A stretch of 11,313 nucleotides of DNA from Porticoccaceae bacterium (GTDB lineage Bacteria > Pseudomonadota > Gammaproteobacteria > Pseudomonadales > Porticoccaceae): contig JAHRWI010000220.1 in the NCBI GenBank assembly GCA_019090225.1, positions 1 through 11,313 of the forward strand, written 5' to 3'. The translations under genes and the position numbers were made by a program. Under the pieces are notes generated by a model. The model was not told the origin of the DNA, did not search any database, and saw only the letters and a list, made by a program, of their open reading frames with translations. Of the stretch, positions 1 to 6,518 are shown one piece after another. Every line of letters begins with the position of its first letter. The stretch's first letter is position 1.

Positions 1-69
1 GAATCCATCTTTCGGACTTATATGCAAGGTATTGCGCGGAAATCCGTAAACGCCAGGAGCCAGCCCTGA
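1..69 (+). CDS. metX: Homoserine O-acyltransferase MetX, C-terminal end only (partial)
   Basis: Frame 1 is open from the first base and ends at TGA (67-69), encoding only about 22 residues (ESIFRTYMQGIARKS and a short tail). The fragment is too short to identify alone. A C-terminal segment with an aromatic residue followed by YMQ is compatible with the last helix of alpha/beta-hydrolase-fold MetX proteins. The main argument is context: metW follows directly and shares one base with this stop (TGATG), and metX-metW is a conserved pair in Proteobacteria. MetX activates homoserine with acetyl- or succinyl-CoA for methionine synthesis. The assignment is therefore mostly inferred from the neighbour. 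The rest of the gene lies outside the window. Confidence 0.65.
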   Translation, partial: ESIFRTYMQGIARKSVNARSQP

Positions 70-662
70 TGTTACGTATCGATCTTGAATTATTACAACA
101 GTGGGTCCCGGTTGGGGGCAGGGTACTGGATCTCGGCTGTGGCGACGGCGCTCTGCTCAACAGCCTGCGTGACAACCGACAGACTGAGGGCTACGGCCTG
201 GAAATCGACCCTGAACAGATTACCGCCTGTATCGCACACGGCGTCAACGTGATCGAAAAAGACATCAACGAAGGTCTGTCAAACTTTCAGAACGATAGCT
301 TTGACTCGGTAGTGATGACTTACTCTATGCAGGCACTGAGCCGCCCGGATCAGGTCATTGACGAGATGTTGCGGGTGGGCAAGGAGTGCATCGTGACTTT
401 CCCCAATTTTGGTAATATCCGAGTACGAACCTATTTAATGCTACGCGGCAGAATGCCTGTCACCAAGCAGTTGACCTATCAGTGGTATGACACGCCCAAC
501 ATCCATTTTTGTACGGTTAAGGACTTTGAAGCACTTTGCCATGAAAAAGGCATCAAGGTGTTGCATAGAGAAACCGTCACCGGACATCAGCCTGACCAGC
601 ATCTGAACCGATTTTGGCCTAATATGTTTGCAGAGACAGCGATTTATCATTTGAGTAAGTGA
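69..662 (+). CDS. metW: Methionine biosynthesis protein MetW (SAM-dependent methyltransferase fold)
   Basis: This 197-residue protein has the usual MetW length. The SAM-binding motif I, GGRVLDLGCGDGALL, is at residues 16-30, and an acidic residue (GLEID, about residue 46) ends strand 2. The middle part with VGKECIVTFPNFGN and the late LTYQWYDTPNIHFCT segment is characteristic of MetW and distinguishes it from generic methyltransferases. The ATG at 69 is preceded by AGGAG (55-59) at nine bases and overlaps the upstream metX stop by one base, which points to translational coupling. In the family, MetW acts with MetX in homoserine acylation for methionine synthesis; its exact chemistry is less settled. 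No catalytic-motif defects were seen. Confidence 0.93.
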   Translation: MLRIDLELLQQWVPVGGRVLDLGCGDGALLNSLRDNRQTEGYGLEIDPEQITACIAHGVNVIEKDINEGLSNFQNDSFDSVVMTYSMQALSRPDQVIDEMLRVGKECIVTFPNFGNIRVRTYLMLRGRMPVTKQLTYQWYDTPNIHFCTVKDFEALCHEKGIKVLHRETVTGHQPDQHLNRFWPNMFAETAIYHLSK

Positions 663-740
663 ATACTGACTAACAAACCATCGCCTAAAAAACTCAGTTC
701 ATAACTACTTGGATTTCTGCAACCTGGCTGGAGAAGCGCT

Positions 741-1232
741 ATGAAAAACATATCCCACTTTGCCGTGAAATTTGACGCTACACGCTGGCTGGCTATCAGC
801 ACGTTAGTGAGTATTTTTGTGGCGCTAAGCCCCCCTGGTAATGCCGCCGATGAATCCGAAAAATCATTTAAAGATTACAAAGTACTCTATAGCGCTTTTA
901 ACAGCAGTTTCATCAGCCCTGAAGTCGCCAATACCTACAGTATTATCCGGGGTAAAGACCGAGGTTTAGTGAACATTGCAGTACTCCCACATGACGCTAA
1001 ACCCGGCTCCGGTGGTAAGCCTGCTTTAGTCAGCGGTTATGTTAAAAATATCATCGCCCAACAACAAAAGCTGGAATTTTTTGAAGTTAATGAAGGTTCG
1101 GCGACCTATTATCTAGCACCTTTTCATTTTGAAAATGAAGACTTTATGACCTTTAAAATCCAGATCCAGCCAGACCCCAATAAGCCAGCCGACGACATCT
1201 CTTTCCAGCGCACCTTTTACTACGACAAATAG
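741..1232 (+). CDS. DUF4426 family secreted protein
   Basis: This is a 163-residue protein with a long N-terminal signal sequence: basic residues up to R15, a hydrophobic stretch at about 16-30, then SPPGNA with likely signal peptidase cleavage after A35. The mature part, with DYKVLYSAFNSSFISPEVA, RGLVNIAVLP and a final QRTFYYDK, is recognised as the DUF4426 family. Its function is unknown, and the location is predicted to be periplasmic. The ATG has GGAG at 730-733, seven bases upstream. In Pseudomonas-type genomes a DUF4426 gene sits between metW and rdgB, exactly as here, which supports the identification. The last codons are repeated just after the stop (see the repeat at 1218-1245). No function is proposed. 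Confidence 0.85.
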   Translation: MKNISHFAVKFDATRWLAISTLVSIFVALSPPGNAADESEKSFKDYKVLYSAFNSSFISPEVANTYSIIRGKDRGLVNIAVLPHDAKPGSGGKPALVSGYVKNIIAQQQKLEFFEVNEGSATYYLAPFHFENEDFMTFKIQIQPDPNKPADDISFQRTFYYDK

Positions 1233-1245
1233 TATTACGACAAAC
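1218..1245 (+). repeat. Short direct repeat spanning the DUF4426 stop codon
   Basis: TACTACGACAAAT (1218-1230) and TATTACGACAAAC (1233-1245) match at 11 of 13 positions with a period of 15 bases. The stop codon TAG (1230-1232) lies between them, so the reading frame after the stop would again read YYDK. This looks like a small local tandem duplication at the gene end. Confidence 0.6.
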
Positions 1246-1256
1246 AATTAACATAC

Positions 1257-1279
1257 CTGCGCCCAATACTCAGGCGCAG
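1257..1279 (+). other. Perfect 7-bp hairpin in the DUF4426-rdgB gap
   Basis: CTGCGCC (1257-1263) and GGCGCAG (1273-1279) are perfect inverted repeats with a nine-base loop. No T-run follows on either strand, so it is not a standard intrinsic terminator. It could act as an mRNA-stabilising or processing stem between the two genes. The function is not known. Confidence 0.45.
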
Positions 1280-1312
1280 ACACACCCATCCCCCAGTAAA
1301 TAGAGTCTCTTT

Positions 1313-1912
1313 ATGCCTGAAAAAATTGTGCTGGCCAGCAATAACCTCGGTAAGGTCAAAGAATTTCAGACACTCCTAAAGCACGCTGACATTGAGCTTA
1401 GGCCCCAGGCCGATTTCAATATCTCCGAGGCCGACGAAACCGGACTCAGCTTTGTCGAAAATGCCATTATCAAAGCTCGCCATGCCAGCGAGCAGGCACA
1501 ACTGCCTGCCATTGCCGATGACTCTGGTCTTGAAGTGGATTTCCTGAAAGGCGCGCCGGGTATCTACTCATCACGATTCGCCGGTGAGCATGCCAGCGAT
1601 GCTGACAACAATGCAAAATTGCTGGAACTACTGGCGGAGCTTCCCCCAGCGCAACGCTCAGCCCGTTTTCAATGCCTGCTGGTCTACCTACGCCATCCTC
1701 AGGACCCCACGCCCACGATCTGCCAGGGCACCTGGGAGGGGCATATTTTAACCTCAGCCCAGGGCGACAATGGCTTTGGCTATGACCCGCTTTTTTTTGT
1801 ACCTGAGCGACAGTGCAGCTCGGCACAGCTCAGCGCTGAAGATAAAAACCAGCTCAGTCATCGTGGCAAGGCTATGAAGCTACTTTTGAAGCATCTGGTC
1901 GCGCAGGCCTGA
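1313..1912 (+). CDS. rdgB: XTP/dITP diphosphatase RdgB (Ham1/ITPase family)
   Basis: RdgB hydrolyses non-canonical purine nucleoside triphosphates (ITP, dITP, XTP) to the monophosphate plus pyrophosphate, which keeps them out of DNA and RNA. The 199-residue length is typical. Family signatures appear in order: SNNLGKVKEF near the N-terminus (nucleotide and phosphate binding), EADETGLSFVENAIIKA, the metal-site segment ADDSGLEVDFLKGAPGIYSSRFAG, NGFGYDPLFF and the C-terminal SHRGKAM. All expected acidic and lysine residues are present. The start is the first ATG; only a weak AGAG lies upstream (1302-1305), so translation may be modest. It sits between DUF4426 and hemW, as in Pseudomonas-type genomes. 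Confidence 0.96.
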   Translation: MPEKIVLASNNLGKVKEFQTLLKHADIELRPQADFNISEADETGLSFVENAIIKARHASEQAQLPAIADDSGLEVDFLKGAPGIYSSRFAGEHASDADNNAKLLELLAELPPAQRSARFQCLLVYLRHPQDPTPTICQGTWEGHILTSAQGDNGFGYDPLFFVPERQCSSAQLSAEDKNQLSHRGKAMKLLLKHLVAQA

Positions 1913-1966
1913 TCATCCGGTGGCCCTAAATTAATCACCATCATTTACGCGCAGCGAGTTCTGACC

Positions 1967-3103
1967 ATGCTTGAGCTACCGCCCTTGTCGCTGTACGTAC
2001 ATATTCCCTGGTGCGTCAAAAAATGTCCCTACTGTGATTTCAACTCCCACGCTGCGGGCGGTGATTTACCAGAAGATGCCTATGTTGCCGCTCTAATAAA
2101 AGACTTACAAAACGATGCTGAATTGGCTCAGGGCCGCAAGCTGGTATCCATTTTTTTTGGCGGTGGTACCCCCAGCCTGTTTTCAGCCCCCGCCATCGAA
2201 ACCATCATTAACGCTGCGCAACAAATTATTGGCATTGCCGAGCAGGCCGAAATCACTCTCGAAGCTAATCCCGGTACTTTCGAGCAGAATAAATTCAGCG
2301 GTTACAAAAACGGTGGCGTAAACCGCCTGTCCATCGGTATCCAAAGCTTTAACGATCAACACCTCAAAGCTCTGGGCCGAATCCATAGTGGTACCGAAGC
2401 AATTCGGGCCGTCGATACCGCGAAACAAGCTGGCTTCGATAATTTCAATCTGGACCTGATGCATGGCCTTCCCGGCCAAACCCCGGATCAGGCCCTGGCC
2501 GATGTCGAGCAAGCCATAGCACTCGAACCCAGCCATTTATCCTGGTATCAACTGACTATTGAACCCAATACCGTGTTTTATTCATCGCCACCAAGAGTGC
2601 CCGACGAACCTCAGCTTGAACAAATCCAGGCCTTGGGCCTCGCAGCATTACAGGCTGCGAACTTTGAGCAATATGAAGTATCGGCCTTCGCCAAAATCAA
2701 TCGACAGGCTGTTCACAACATTAACTACTGGCAATTTGGTGACTACCTGGGCATCGGCGCCGGTGCTCACGGCAAAATTACCTCAACGGAAAAACACGCC
2801 ATTATTCGCACTCAAAAAACTCGTCAGCCTCAGGATTATCTTGCTAGACAAGGTAATTACCGGGCCAATACGCGAACCTTAAGCAATGAAGAATTACCGG
2901 TGGAATTTTTGATGAATGCACTGCGGCTGAATCAGGGCGTTCCGAAGCCTTATTTTAGTCAGCGTACCGGCCTCGATTTTGACTACATCGCGGAAGCCTG
3001 GTGCAAGCTGGAGCAACAAGGTCTTACAAAGACTGCAAAGGAAACTCTGACCACCACAACCTTAGGTCATCAGTTTTTAAATACCGTACTCGCAGCGTTT
3101 TAA
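1967..3103 (+). CDS. hemW: Radical SAM heme chaperone HemW
   Basis: The protein has 378 residues. The radical-SAM cluster motif reads C16-VKK-C20-PY-C23 within YVHIPWCVKKCPYCDFNSH, followed by the GGGTPS SAM-binding motif (65-70), NRLSIGIQSF, and HNINYWQFGDYLGIGAGAHG in the second half. CPYCDFNS is the HemW form; genuine oxygen-independent coproporphyrinogen oxidase HemN has a different cysteine environment, so older HemN-like labels should be avoided. HemW binds heme and delivers it to target proteins such as respiratory enzymes. It is the last gene of the metX-side block, starting 54 bases after the rdgB stop, and is convergent with the arsM-type gene across a 36-base gap. The Shine-Dalgarno is weak (GCGAG). 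Confidence 0.95.
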   Translation: MLELPPLSLYVHIPWCVKKCPYCDFNSHAAGGDLPEDAYVAALIKDLQNDAELAQGRKLVSIFFGGGTPSLFSAPAIETIINAAQQIIGIAEQAEITLEANPGTFEQNKFSGYKNGGVNRLSIGIQSFNDQHLKALGRIHSGTEAIRAVDTAKQAGFDNFNLDLMHGLPGQTPDQALADVEQAIALEPSHLSWYQLTIEPNTVFYSSPPRVPDEPQLEQIQALGLAALQAANFEQYEVSAFAKINRQAVHNINYWQFGDYLGIGAGAHGKITSTEKHAIIRTQKTRQPQDYLARQGNYRANTRTLSNEELPVEFLMNALRLNQGVPKPYFSQRTGLDFDYIAEAWCKLEQQGLTKTAKETLTTTTLGHQFLNTVLAAF

Positions 3104-3139
3104 AGACTCCAGCTTGCCGGAAAAGAATAACTTCCGAGG

Positions 3140-4282
3140 CTAGCAACAGCCCTTGTTAGTCGAGCCTTCAAGCGCCGCTCCAGTACGCTGATTGCCGCCT
3201 TTTGTGACAGAAACCGGTCGATAAACCCCAGCTGGCAAAGTAAATGGCCCATTATTGACCGGCTCAGCAGGCTCAAAACCAATAAAGTCATTTGCATCAC
3301 TATCAAGGATCAAAGCGTCGTAGCTACGCTTCGATACTGCGATACGTTCACCGCGAGGATAGGCAACACCCAGATCATCCTCGATCTGTGCATAGGGGCC
3401 TTTATAAAGTACGGCATGGCCACCGTCATAATCTTCTTCGTTATTTGGTTTAGTCGCGATCAGGGTCACCGAGCGAAATTCGATACCATCGACCACTTGC
3501 CAGGGGGCGCTGTCCCATTTGTCATAGGCGACGGAAACAAAACCCGCATCGACAAACGCATCTAGAAAATCTTTCTCCTGAAAGGCCCCAGAAATACAAC
3601 CGCTCCACAGCTCAGGGTCGTCTTTTAATGCTTTGGGCACCGGTTCATCGGCAACGATGTCCGATATCGCCACCCGACCACCGGGAGCCAGCACACGGAA
3701 TATTTCGCTGATCATTTGTTTGCGATCCGCTTCGGCCACCAGGTTGAGCACGCAATTGCTGATCACCAAAGTAACTGAGTTGCCAGCGATCAACGGTTCG
3801 CTGCGACGTTGCTCCGCCTGTCGTGCTAACAAGGTCTGTAAATCCGCCGCGTTTTTAACTGGCTGAGCTGCCAAATATTCTTCGGTGCTTTCAATATTGA
3901 TAGCGAGATCTTGAATATAACCTTTGAGAAAGGTAACTCGATCACCGCCCAGGGCCGTGGCCATTTCCGGTTTATATTTGCGAGCTAAAGCGAGCATATC
4001 CTCAGTCATATCGACGCCGGTCACATGACCTGTAGCACCGACTAATTGCGCGGCCATATAACAGATTTTGCCGCCGCCACTGCCTAAATCGAGAACATGG
4101 TCGCCTTCGCGGACATAGCGCGATGGATCACCACAGCCATAATCTTTATCGATTACTTCCTGGGGCAGGGCAGCCAGCAAAGACTGGTCGTAGTCAACCG
4201 GACAACACAAAGCTTCCTGACGTTGCTGCGCGCCCTGGCTGTAACGGTCTTGTACGTTTTCGTAAACGGTTGATTTTTCCAC
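3140..4282 (-). CDS. arsM: ArsM-type arsenite SAM methyltransferase with C-terminal extension and CC tail
   Basis: Proposed as a 380-residue protein starting at GTG 4282. All four cysteines known from AS3MT/ArsM enzymes have counterparts: C26-C27 (ALCCPVDYD), C50 (DYGCGDP), C177 (SNCVLNLV) and C229 (SGCISGAF). SAM motif I is VLDLGSGGG (63-71) and D91 lies in GVDM. Compared with human AS3MT there is a roughly 40-residue insertion (about 128-168) before SNC. After residue 285 comes an extra domain with GHAVLYKGPYAQIEDD and YPRGERIAV, a form I associate with cyanobacterial and marine ArsM proteins; the protein ends KGCC. These enzymes bind As(III) through thiols and methylate it in the cytoplasm. 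The GTG lies one base after the upstream stop and has GGGGAG at 11 bases. A longer ATG-started version from 4369 would overlap the oxidoreductase by 86 bases and add residues with no ArsM character. Confidence 0.85.
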   Translation of the reverse strand: MEKSTVYENVQDRYSQGAQQRQEALCCPVDYDQSLLAALPQEVIDKDYGCGDPSRYVREGDHVLDLGSGGGKICYMAAQLVGATGHVTGVDMTEDMLALARKYKPEMATALGGDRVTFLKGYIQDLAINIESTEEYLAAQPVKNAADLQTLLARQAEQRRSEPLIAGNSVTLVISNCVLNLVAEADRKQMISEIFRVLAPGGRVAISDIVADEPVPKALKDDPELWSGCISGAFQEKDFLDAFVDAGFVSVAYDKWDSAPWQVVDGIEFRSVTLIATKPNNEEDYDGGHAVLYKGPYAQIEDDLGVAYPRGERIAVSKRSYDALILDSDANDFIGFEPAEPVNNGPFTLPAGVYRPVSVTKGGNQRTGAALEGSTNKGCC

Positions 4283-4283
4283 G

Positions 4284-6425
4284 CTATTTTCTACTCCCCA
4301 ATCTCCAGTAATGATAACGCTCGACATAGCCCAGTAATTTTTCAGGAGCATGACCACGCTTCCAGACACCAGCGGCCATTTTATTGGCTTCGCTCAGTGT
4401 CGGGTAGGCGTGAATCGTGCCGAGTATTTTGTTCAAACCCATATTATGCTTCATGGCGATAACAAATTCGGTGAGTAATTCGCCTGCATGAGCGCCGACA
4501 ATGGTGGCACCCAATATCTTGTCTTTACCAGGAACGGTGAGCACTTTAACAAAGCCTTCGACACTATTGTCAGCAATCGCCCGATCCAGCTCACTTAATG
4601 GGTAGGTGCTCAGCTCATAAGCGATGTCTTGTTGTTTAGCTTCGGCTTCACTGAGACCGACATGGGCGACTTCAGGGTCGGTAAACGTCGTCCAGGGGAT
4701 CACCCTGTAATCGACGCGGAATTTTTTAAAGCTACCAAACAGGGCGTTTACTGCAGCGTACCAGGCTTGGTGGGAGGCGGTATGGGTAAACTGGTAAGGC
4801 CCGGCGACATCGCCGCAGGCATAAATATTGGGGAAGCGAGTACGCAGATAATCATCCATAGCCAATGTGCCTTGCGGTGTTGTTTCTATCTCAAGAGCTT
4901 CCAGACCCAGACCGCTGGTATTTGCCTTACGGCCTACGGCAACCAGTAATTTATCGAAACAGATTTTTCTTGGGGAGGTTTCTGAGGGCCTACCATCCAC
5001 AGCTTCTAACAAGGCGAAATCGATGTTTTGCTCCCTCTCAAAGCCCACAGTCTTGTGGTTGAGCAACACTTCAACCCCCTCCTGCTCCAAATGCTTACGA
5101 ACAAGATCGGATACATCGCTATCTTCCCGGGGTAGGACATTGGCCATCATATCCACCAATGTCACCTGAGTACCCAGACGCTGGAAGGCCTGAGTCAACT
5201 CGCAGCCAATGGGGCCTGCGCCGAGCACCAATAATGATTTTGGTTGTTCATGCAAATCCCACAAGTTGTCTGAGGTCAAGTAATCAATCTGATCAATACC
5301 CGGTATCGGCGGTACAAAGGGGGAGGCCCCGGTGGCGATAACAATATTTTTTGCGCTAATCACCCGTCCATTTACCTGGACTTGCCAGGGCGATAAGAGC
5401 TTTGCCTGACCAGAAATACAATCAACCCCCAACTCGGTAAAACGCTCAACCGAATCGTGGGGCGCAATGCTTTCTATCACCTCCTGCACCCGACCCATCA
5501 CCCGGGGGAAATCTACACGCGGCTCATCAATCTCAATACCCAGCTCATTGACCTTGCGCATATCTGCAAGCGAGCGAGCGGCTCGGATCAGGGCTTTACT
5601 GGGCACACAGCCAGTATTGAGACAATCACCGCCCATCTTATCTTTTTCGACAAGTATGACTTTTGCCTTAACGGCGGCAGCGATCAGGCCGGTCACCAAT
5701 CCAGCGCTACCACCACCAATGACTAACAAATTGGCATCGAATTGACGGGGCTTTTTATAAGGCCGATAAACTTTTCGCCGAGTCATCAAACCAACAATAG
5801 CTTTAGCAATAAAGGGCAAGCTCGCCAGCAAAACAAAAGACAGGATCAAGCCTGGCGTTAAGATGCCCGCCGGGGACACCTCCTCTATGGCGGCCAGCTC
5901 AGCTCCGGCATTCACATACACCAATGTTGCGGGCAACATACCCAACTGACTGACCCAAAAGTAGGTGCGTGCTTTAAGGCTCGTCAGGCCCATTAACAGA
6001 TTGATCAGCCAAAAGGGAAACACCGGAATCAGTCGCAGGCTGAACAGGTAAAAGGCTCCGTCTTTTTCCACACCGCGATTGATTGCCTGCAAGTGGCTGG
6101 CAAATTTTTGCTGCACCCAATCACGTAGGATTACCCGGGAGAATAAAAACGCAAGGGTCGCCCCGATAGTGCTGGCAAAGGAAGCCAGCACCACGCCAGT
6201 GCCAAAACCAAACACCGCCCCCCCCGCCAGAGTCAACAGCGCACCGGTCGGTAGGGAAAATGCCGTCGCCAGGACATAGACAAGAAAATACAGCCCTGCG
6301 GTTCGTTCAGGGTGTTCGACGTAAATACTCTGGAAAAAAGCGACGCTGAGATATTCCTCCAAGTCGAACAGAAAGTAGCTAGCGCCCACCACGGCAATCA
6401 AAACGATAACAATTATTTTTTTCAA
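4284..6425 (-). CDS. VTT (TVP38/TMEM64) membrane domain fused to a flavin-dependent disulfide oxidoreductase
   Basis: The protein has 713 residues. Residues 1-215 are a VTT/DedA-like membrane domain: hydrophobic segments at about 2-20, 44-70, 75-98, 124-148, 152-172 and 188-213, with the family signature RLIPVFPFWLINLLMG (131-146). Residues 230-700 are a pyridine nucleotide-disulfide oxidoreductase: FAD motif GGGSAG (237-242), redox-active C268-LNTG-C273, NAD(P) motif GAGPIG (402-407), ACGDVAG (536-542), and a C-terminal dimerisation domain with HAYPTLSEANK. Y674 occupies the place of the catalytic histidine of lipoamide dehydrogenase (HPT), while E679 is kept. There is no N-terminal metal-binding HMA domain and no C-terminal CC pair, so mercuric reductase activity is not supported. 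The start is TTG (6425-6423), with AGGG nine bases upstream; the next methionine is residue 145, inside the membrane domain. The substrate is unknown. It leads the arsM operon. Confidence 0.9.
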   Translation of the reverse strand: MKKIIVIVLIAVVGASYFLFDLEEYLSVAFFQSIYVEHPERTAGLYFLVYVLATAFSLPTGALLTLAGGAVFGFGTGVVLASFASTIGATLAFLFSRVILRDWVQQKFASHLQAINRGVEKDGAFYLFSLRLIPVFPFWLINLLMGLTSLKARTYFWVSQLGMLPATLVYVNAGAELAAIEEVSPAGILTPGLILSFVLLASLPFIAKAIVGLMTRRKVYRPYKKPRQFDANLLVIGGGSAGLVTGLIAAAVKAKVILVEKDKMGGDCLNTGCVPSKALIRAARSLADMRKVNELGIEIDEPRVDFPRVMGRVQEVIESIAPHDSVERFTELGVDCISGQAKLLSPWQVQVNGRVISAKNIVIATGASPFVPPIPGIDQIDYLTSDNLWDLHEQPKSLLVLGAGPIGCELTQAFQRLGTQVTLVDMMANVLPREDSDVSDLVRKHLEQEGVEVLLNHKTVGFEREQNIDFALLEAVDGRPSETSPRKICFDKLLVAVGRKANTSGLGLEALEIETTPQGTLAMDDYLRTRFPNIYACGDVAGPYQFTHTASHQAWYAAVNALFGSFKKFRVDYRVIPWTTFTDPEVAHVGLSEAEAKQQDIAYELSTYPLSELDRAIADNSVEGFVKVLTVPGKDKILGATIVGAHAGELLTEFVIAMKHNMGLNKILGTIHAYPTLSEANKMAAGVWKRGHAPEKLLGYVERYHYWRLGSRK
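4294..4299 (-). promoter_or_regulatory. Ribosome binding site for arsM inside the end of the oxidoreductase gene
   Basis: On the minus strand GGGGAG lies 11 bases before the GTG at 4282-4280, within the last codons of the upstream gene, whose TAG stop is at 4286-4284. The spacing is slightly long. Stop and start are separated by one base, so ribosomes ending the oxidoreductase could reinitiate here. This site is the main reason for choosing the GTG start. Confidence 0.55.
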
Positions 6426-6469
6426 AAAACCTTACCCTGTTTAAAATCTGACCCTGTCTATAAGCGCTA

Positions 6470-6501
6470 TTTATACACGCATAAATGTATACCTGCATAA
6501 A
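6470..6501 (-). repeat. Tandem 16-bp operator-like repeat before the oxidoreductase-arsM operon
   Basis: On the + strand TTTATACACGCATAAA (6470-6485) is followed directly by TGTATACCTGCATAAA (6486-6501); they match at 13 of 16 positions. The first copy has imperfect dyad symmetry (TTTATnCnnGnATAAA). The array lies 45 bases upstream of the operon's TTG start, between ppx and the oxidoreductase. Read on the minus strand it includes TATAAA, and downstream TATAGA (6462-6457) could be a -10 element, but no good -35 is visible. The arrangement suggests two adjacent protein-binding sites at an activator-dependent or repressed promoter. The binding factor is unknown. Confidence 0.55.
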
Positions 6502-6518
6502 TGGCGGCGAGTTTGTTA

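Noticed and set aside
1967..3103. Oxygen-independent coproporphyrinogen III oxidase HemN
   Set aside because: The cluster motif is CPYCDFNS and the length is 378 residues, which are HemW features.
3116..3138. Hairpin between convergent hemW and arsM as a shared terminator
   Set aside because: CGGAA/TTCCG is only five pairs plus a bulge, with no T-run on either strand; not enough to call a terminator.
4283..4369. Longer arsM starts at ATG 4369 or ATG 4327
   Set aside because: Both require overlap with the end of the oxidoreductase gene and add residues not resembling ArsM; GTG 4282 has a Shine-Dalgarno and stop/start spacing typical of coupled genes.
4284..6425. Mercuric reductase MerA
   Set aside because: There is no HMA domain and no C-terminal CC pair, and a VTT membrane domain is present instead; only the general flavin disulfide reductase fold is shared.
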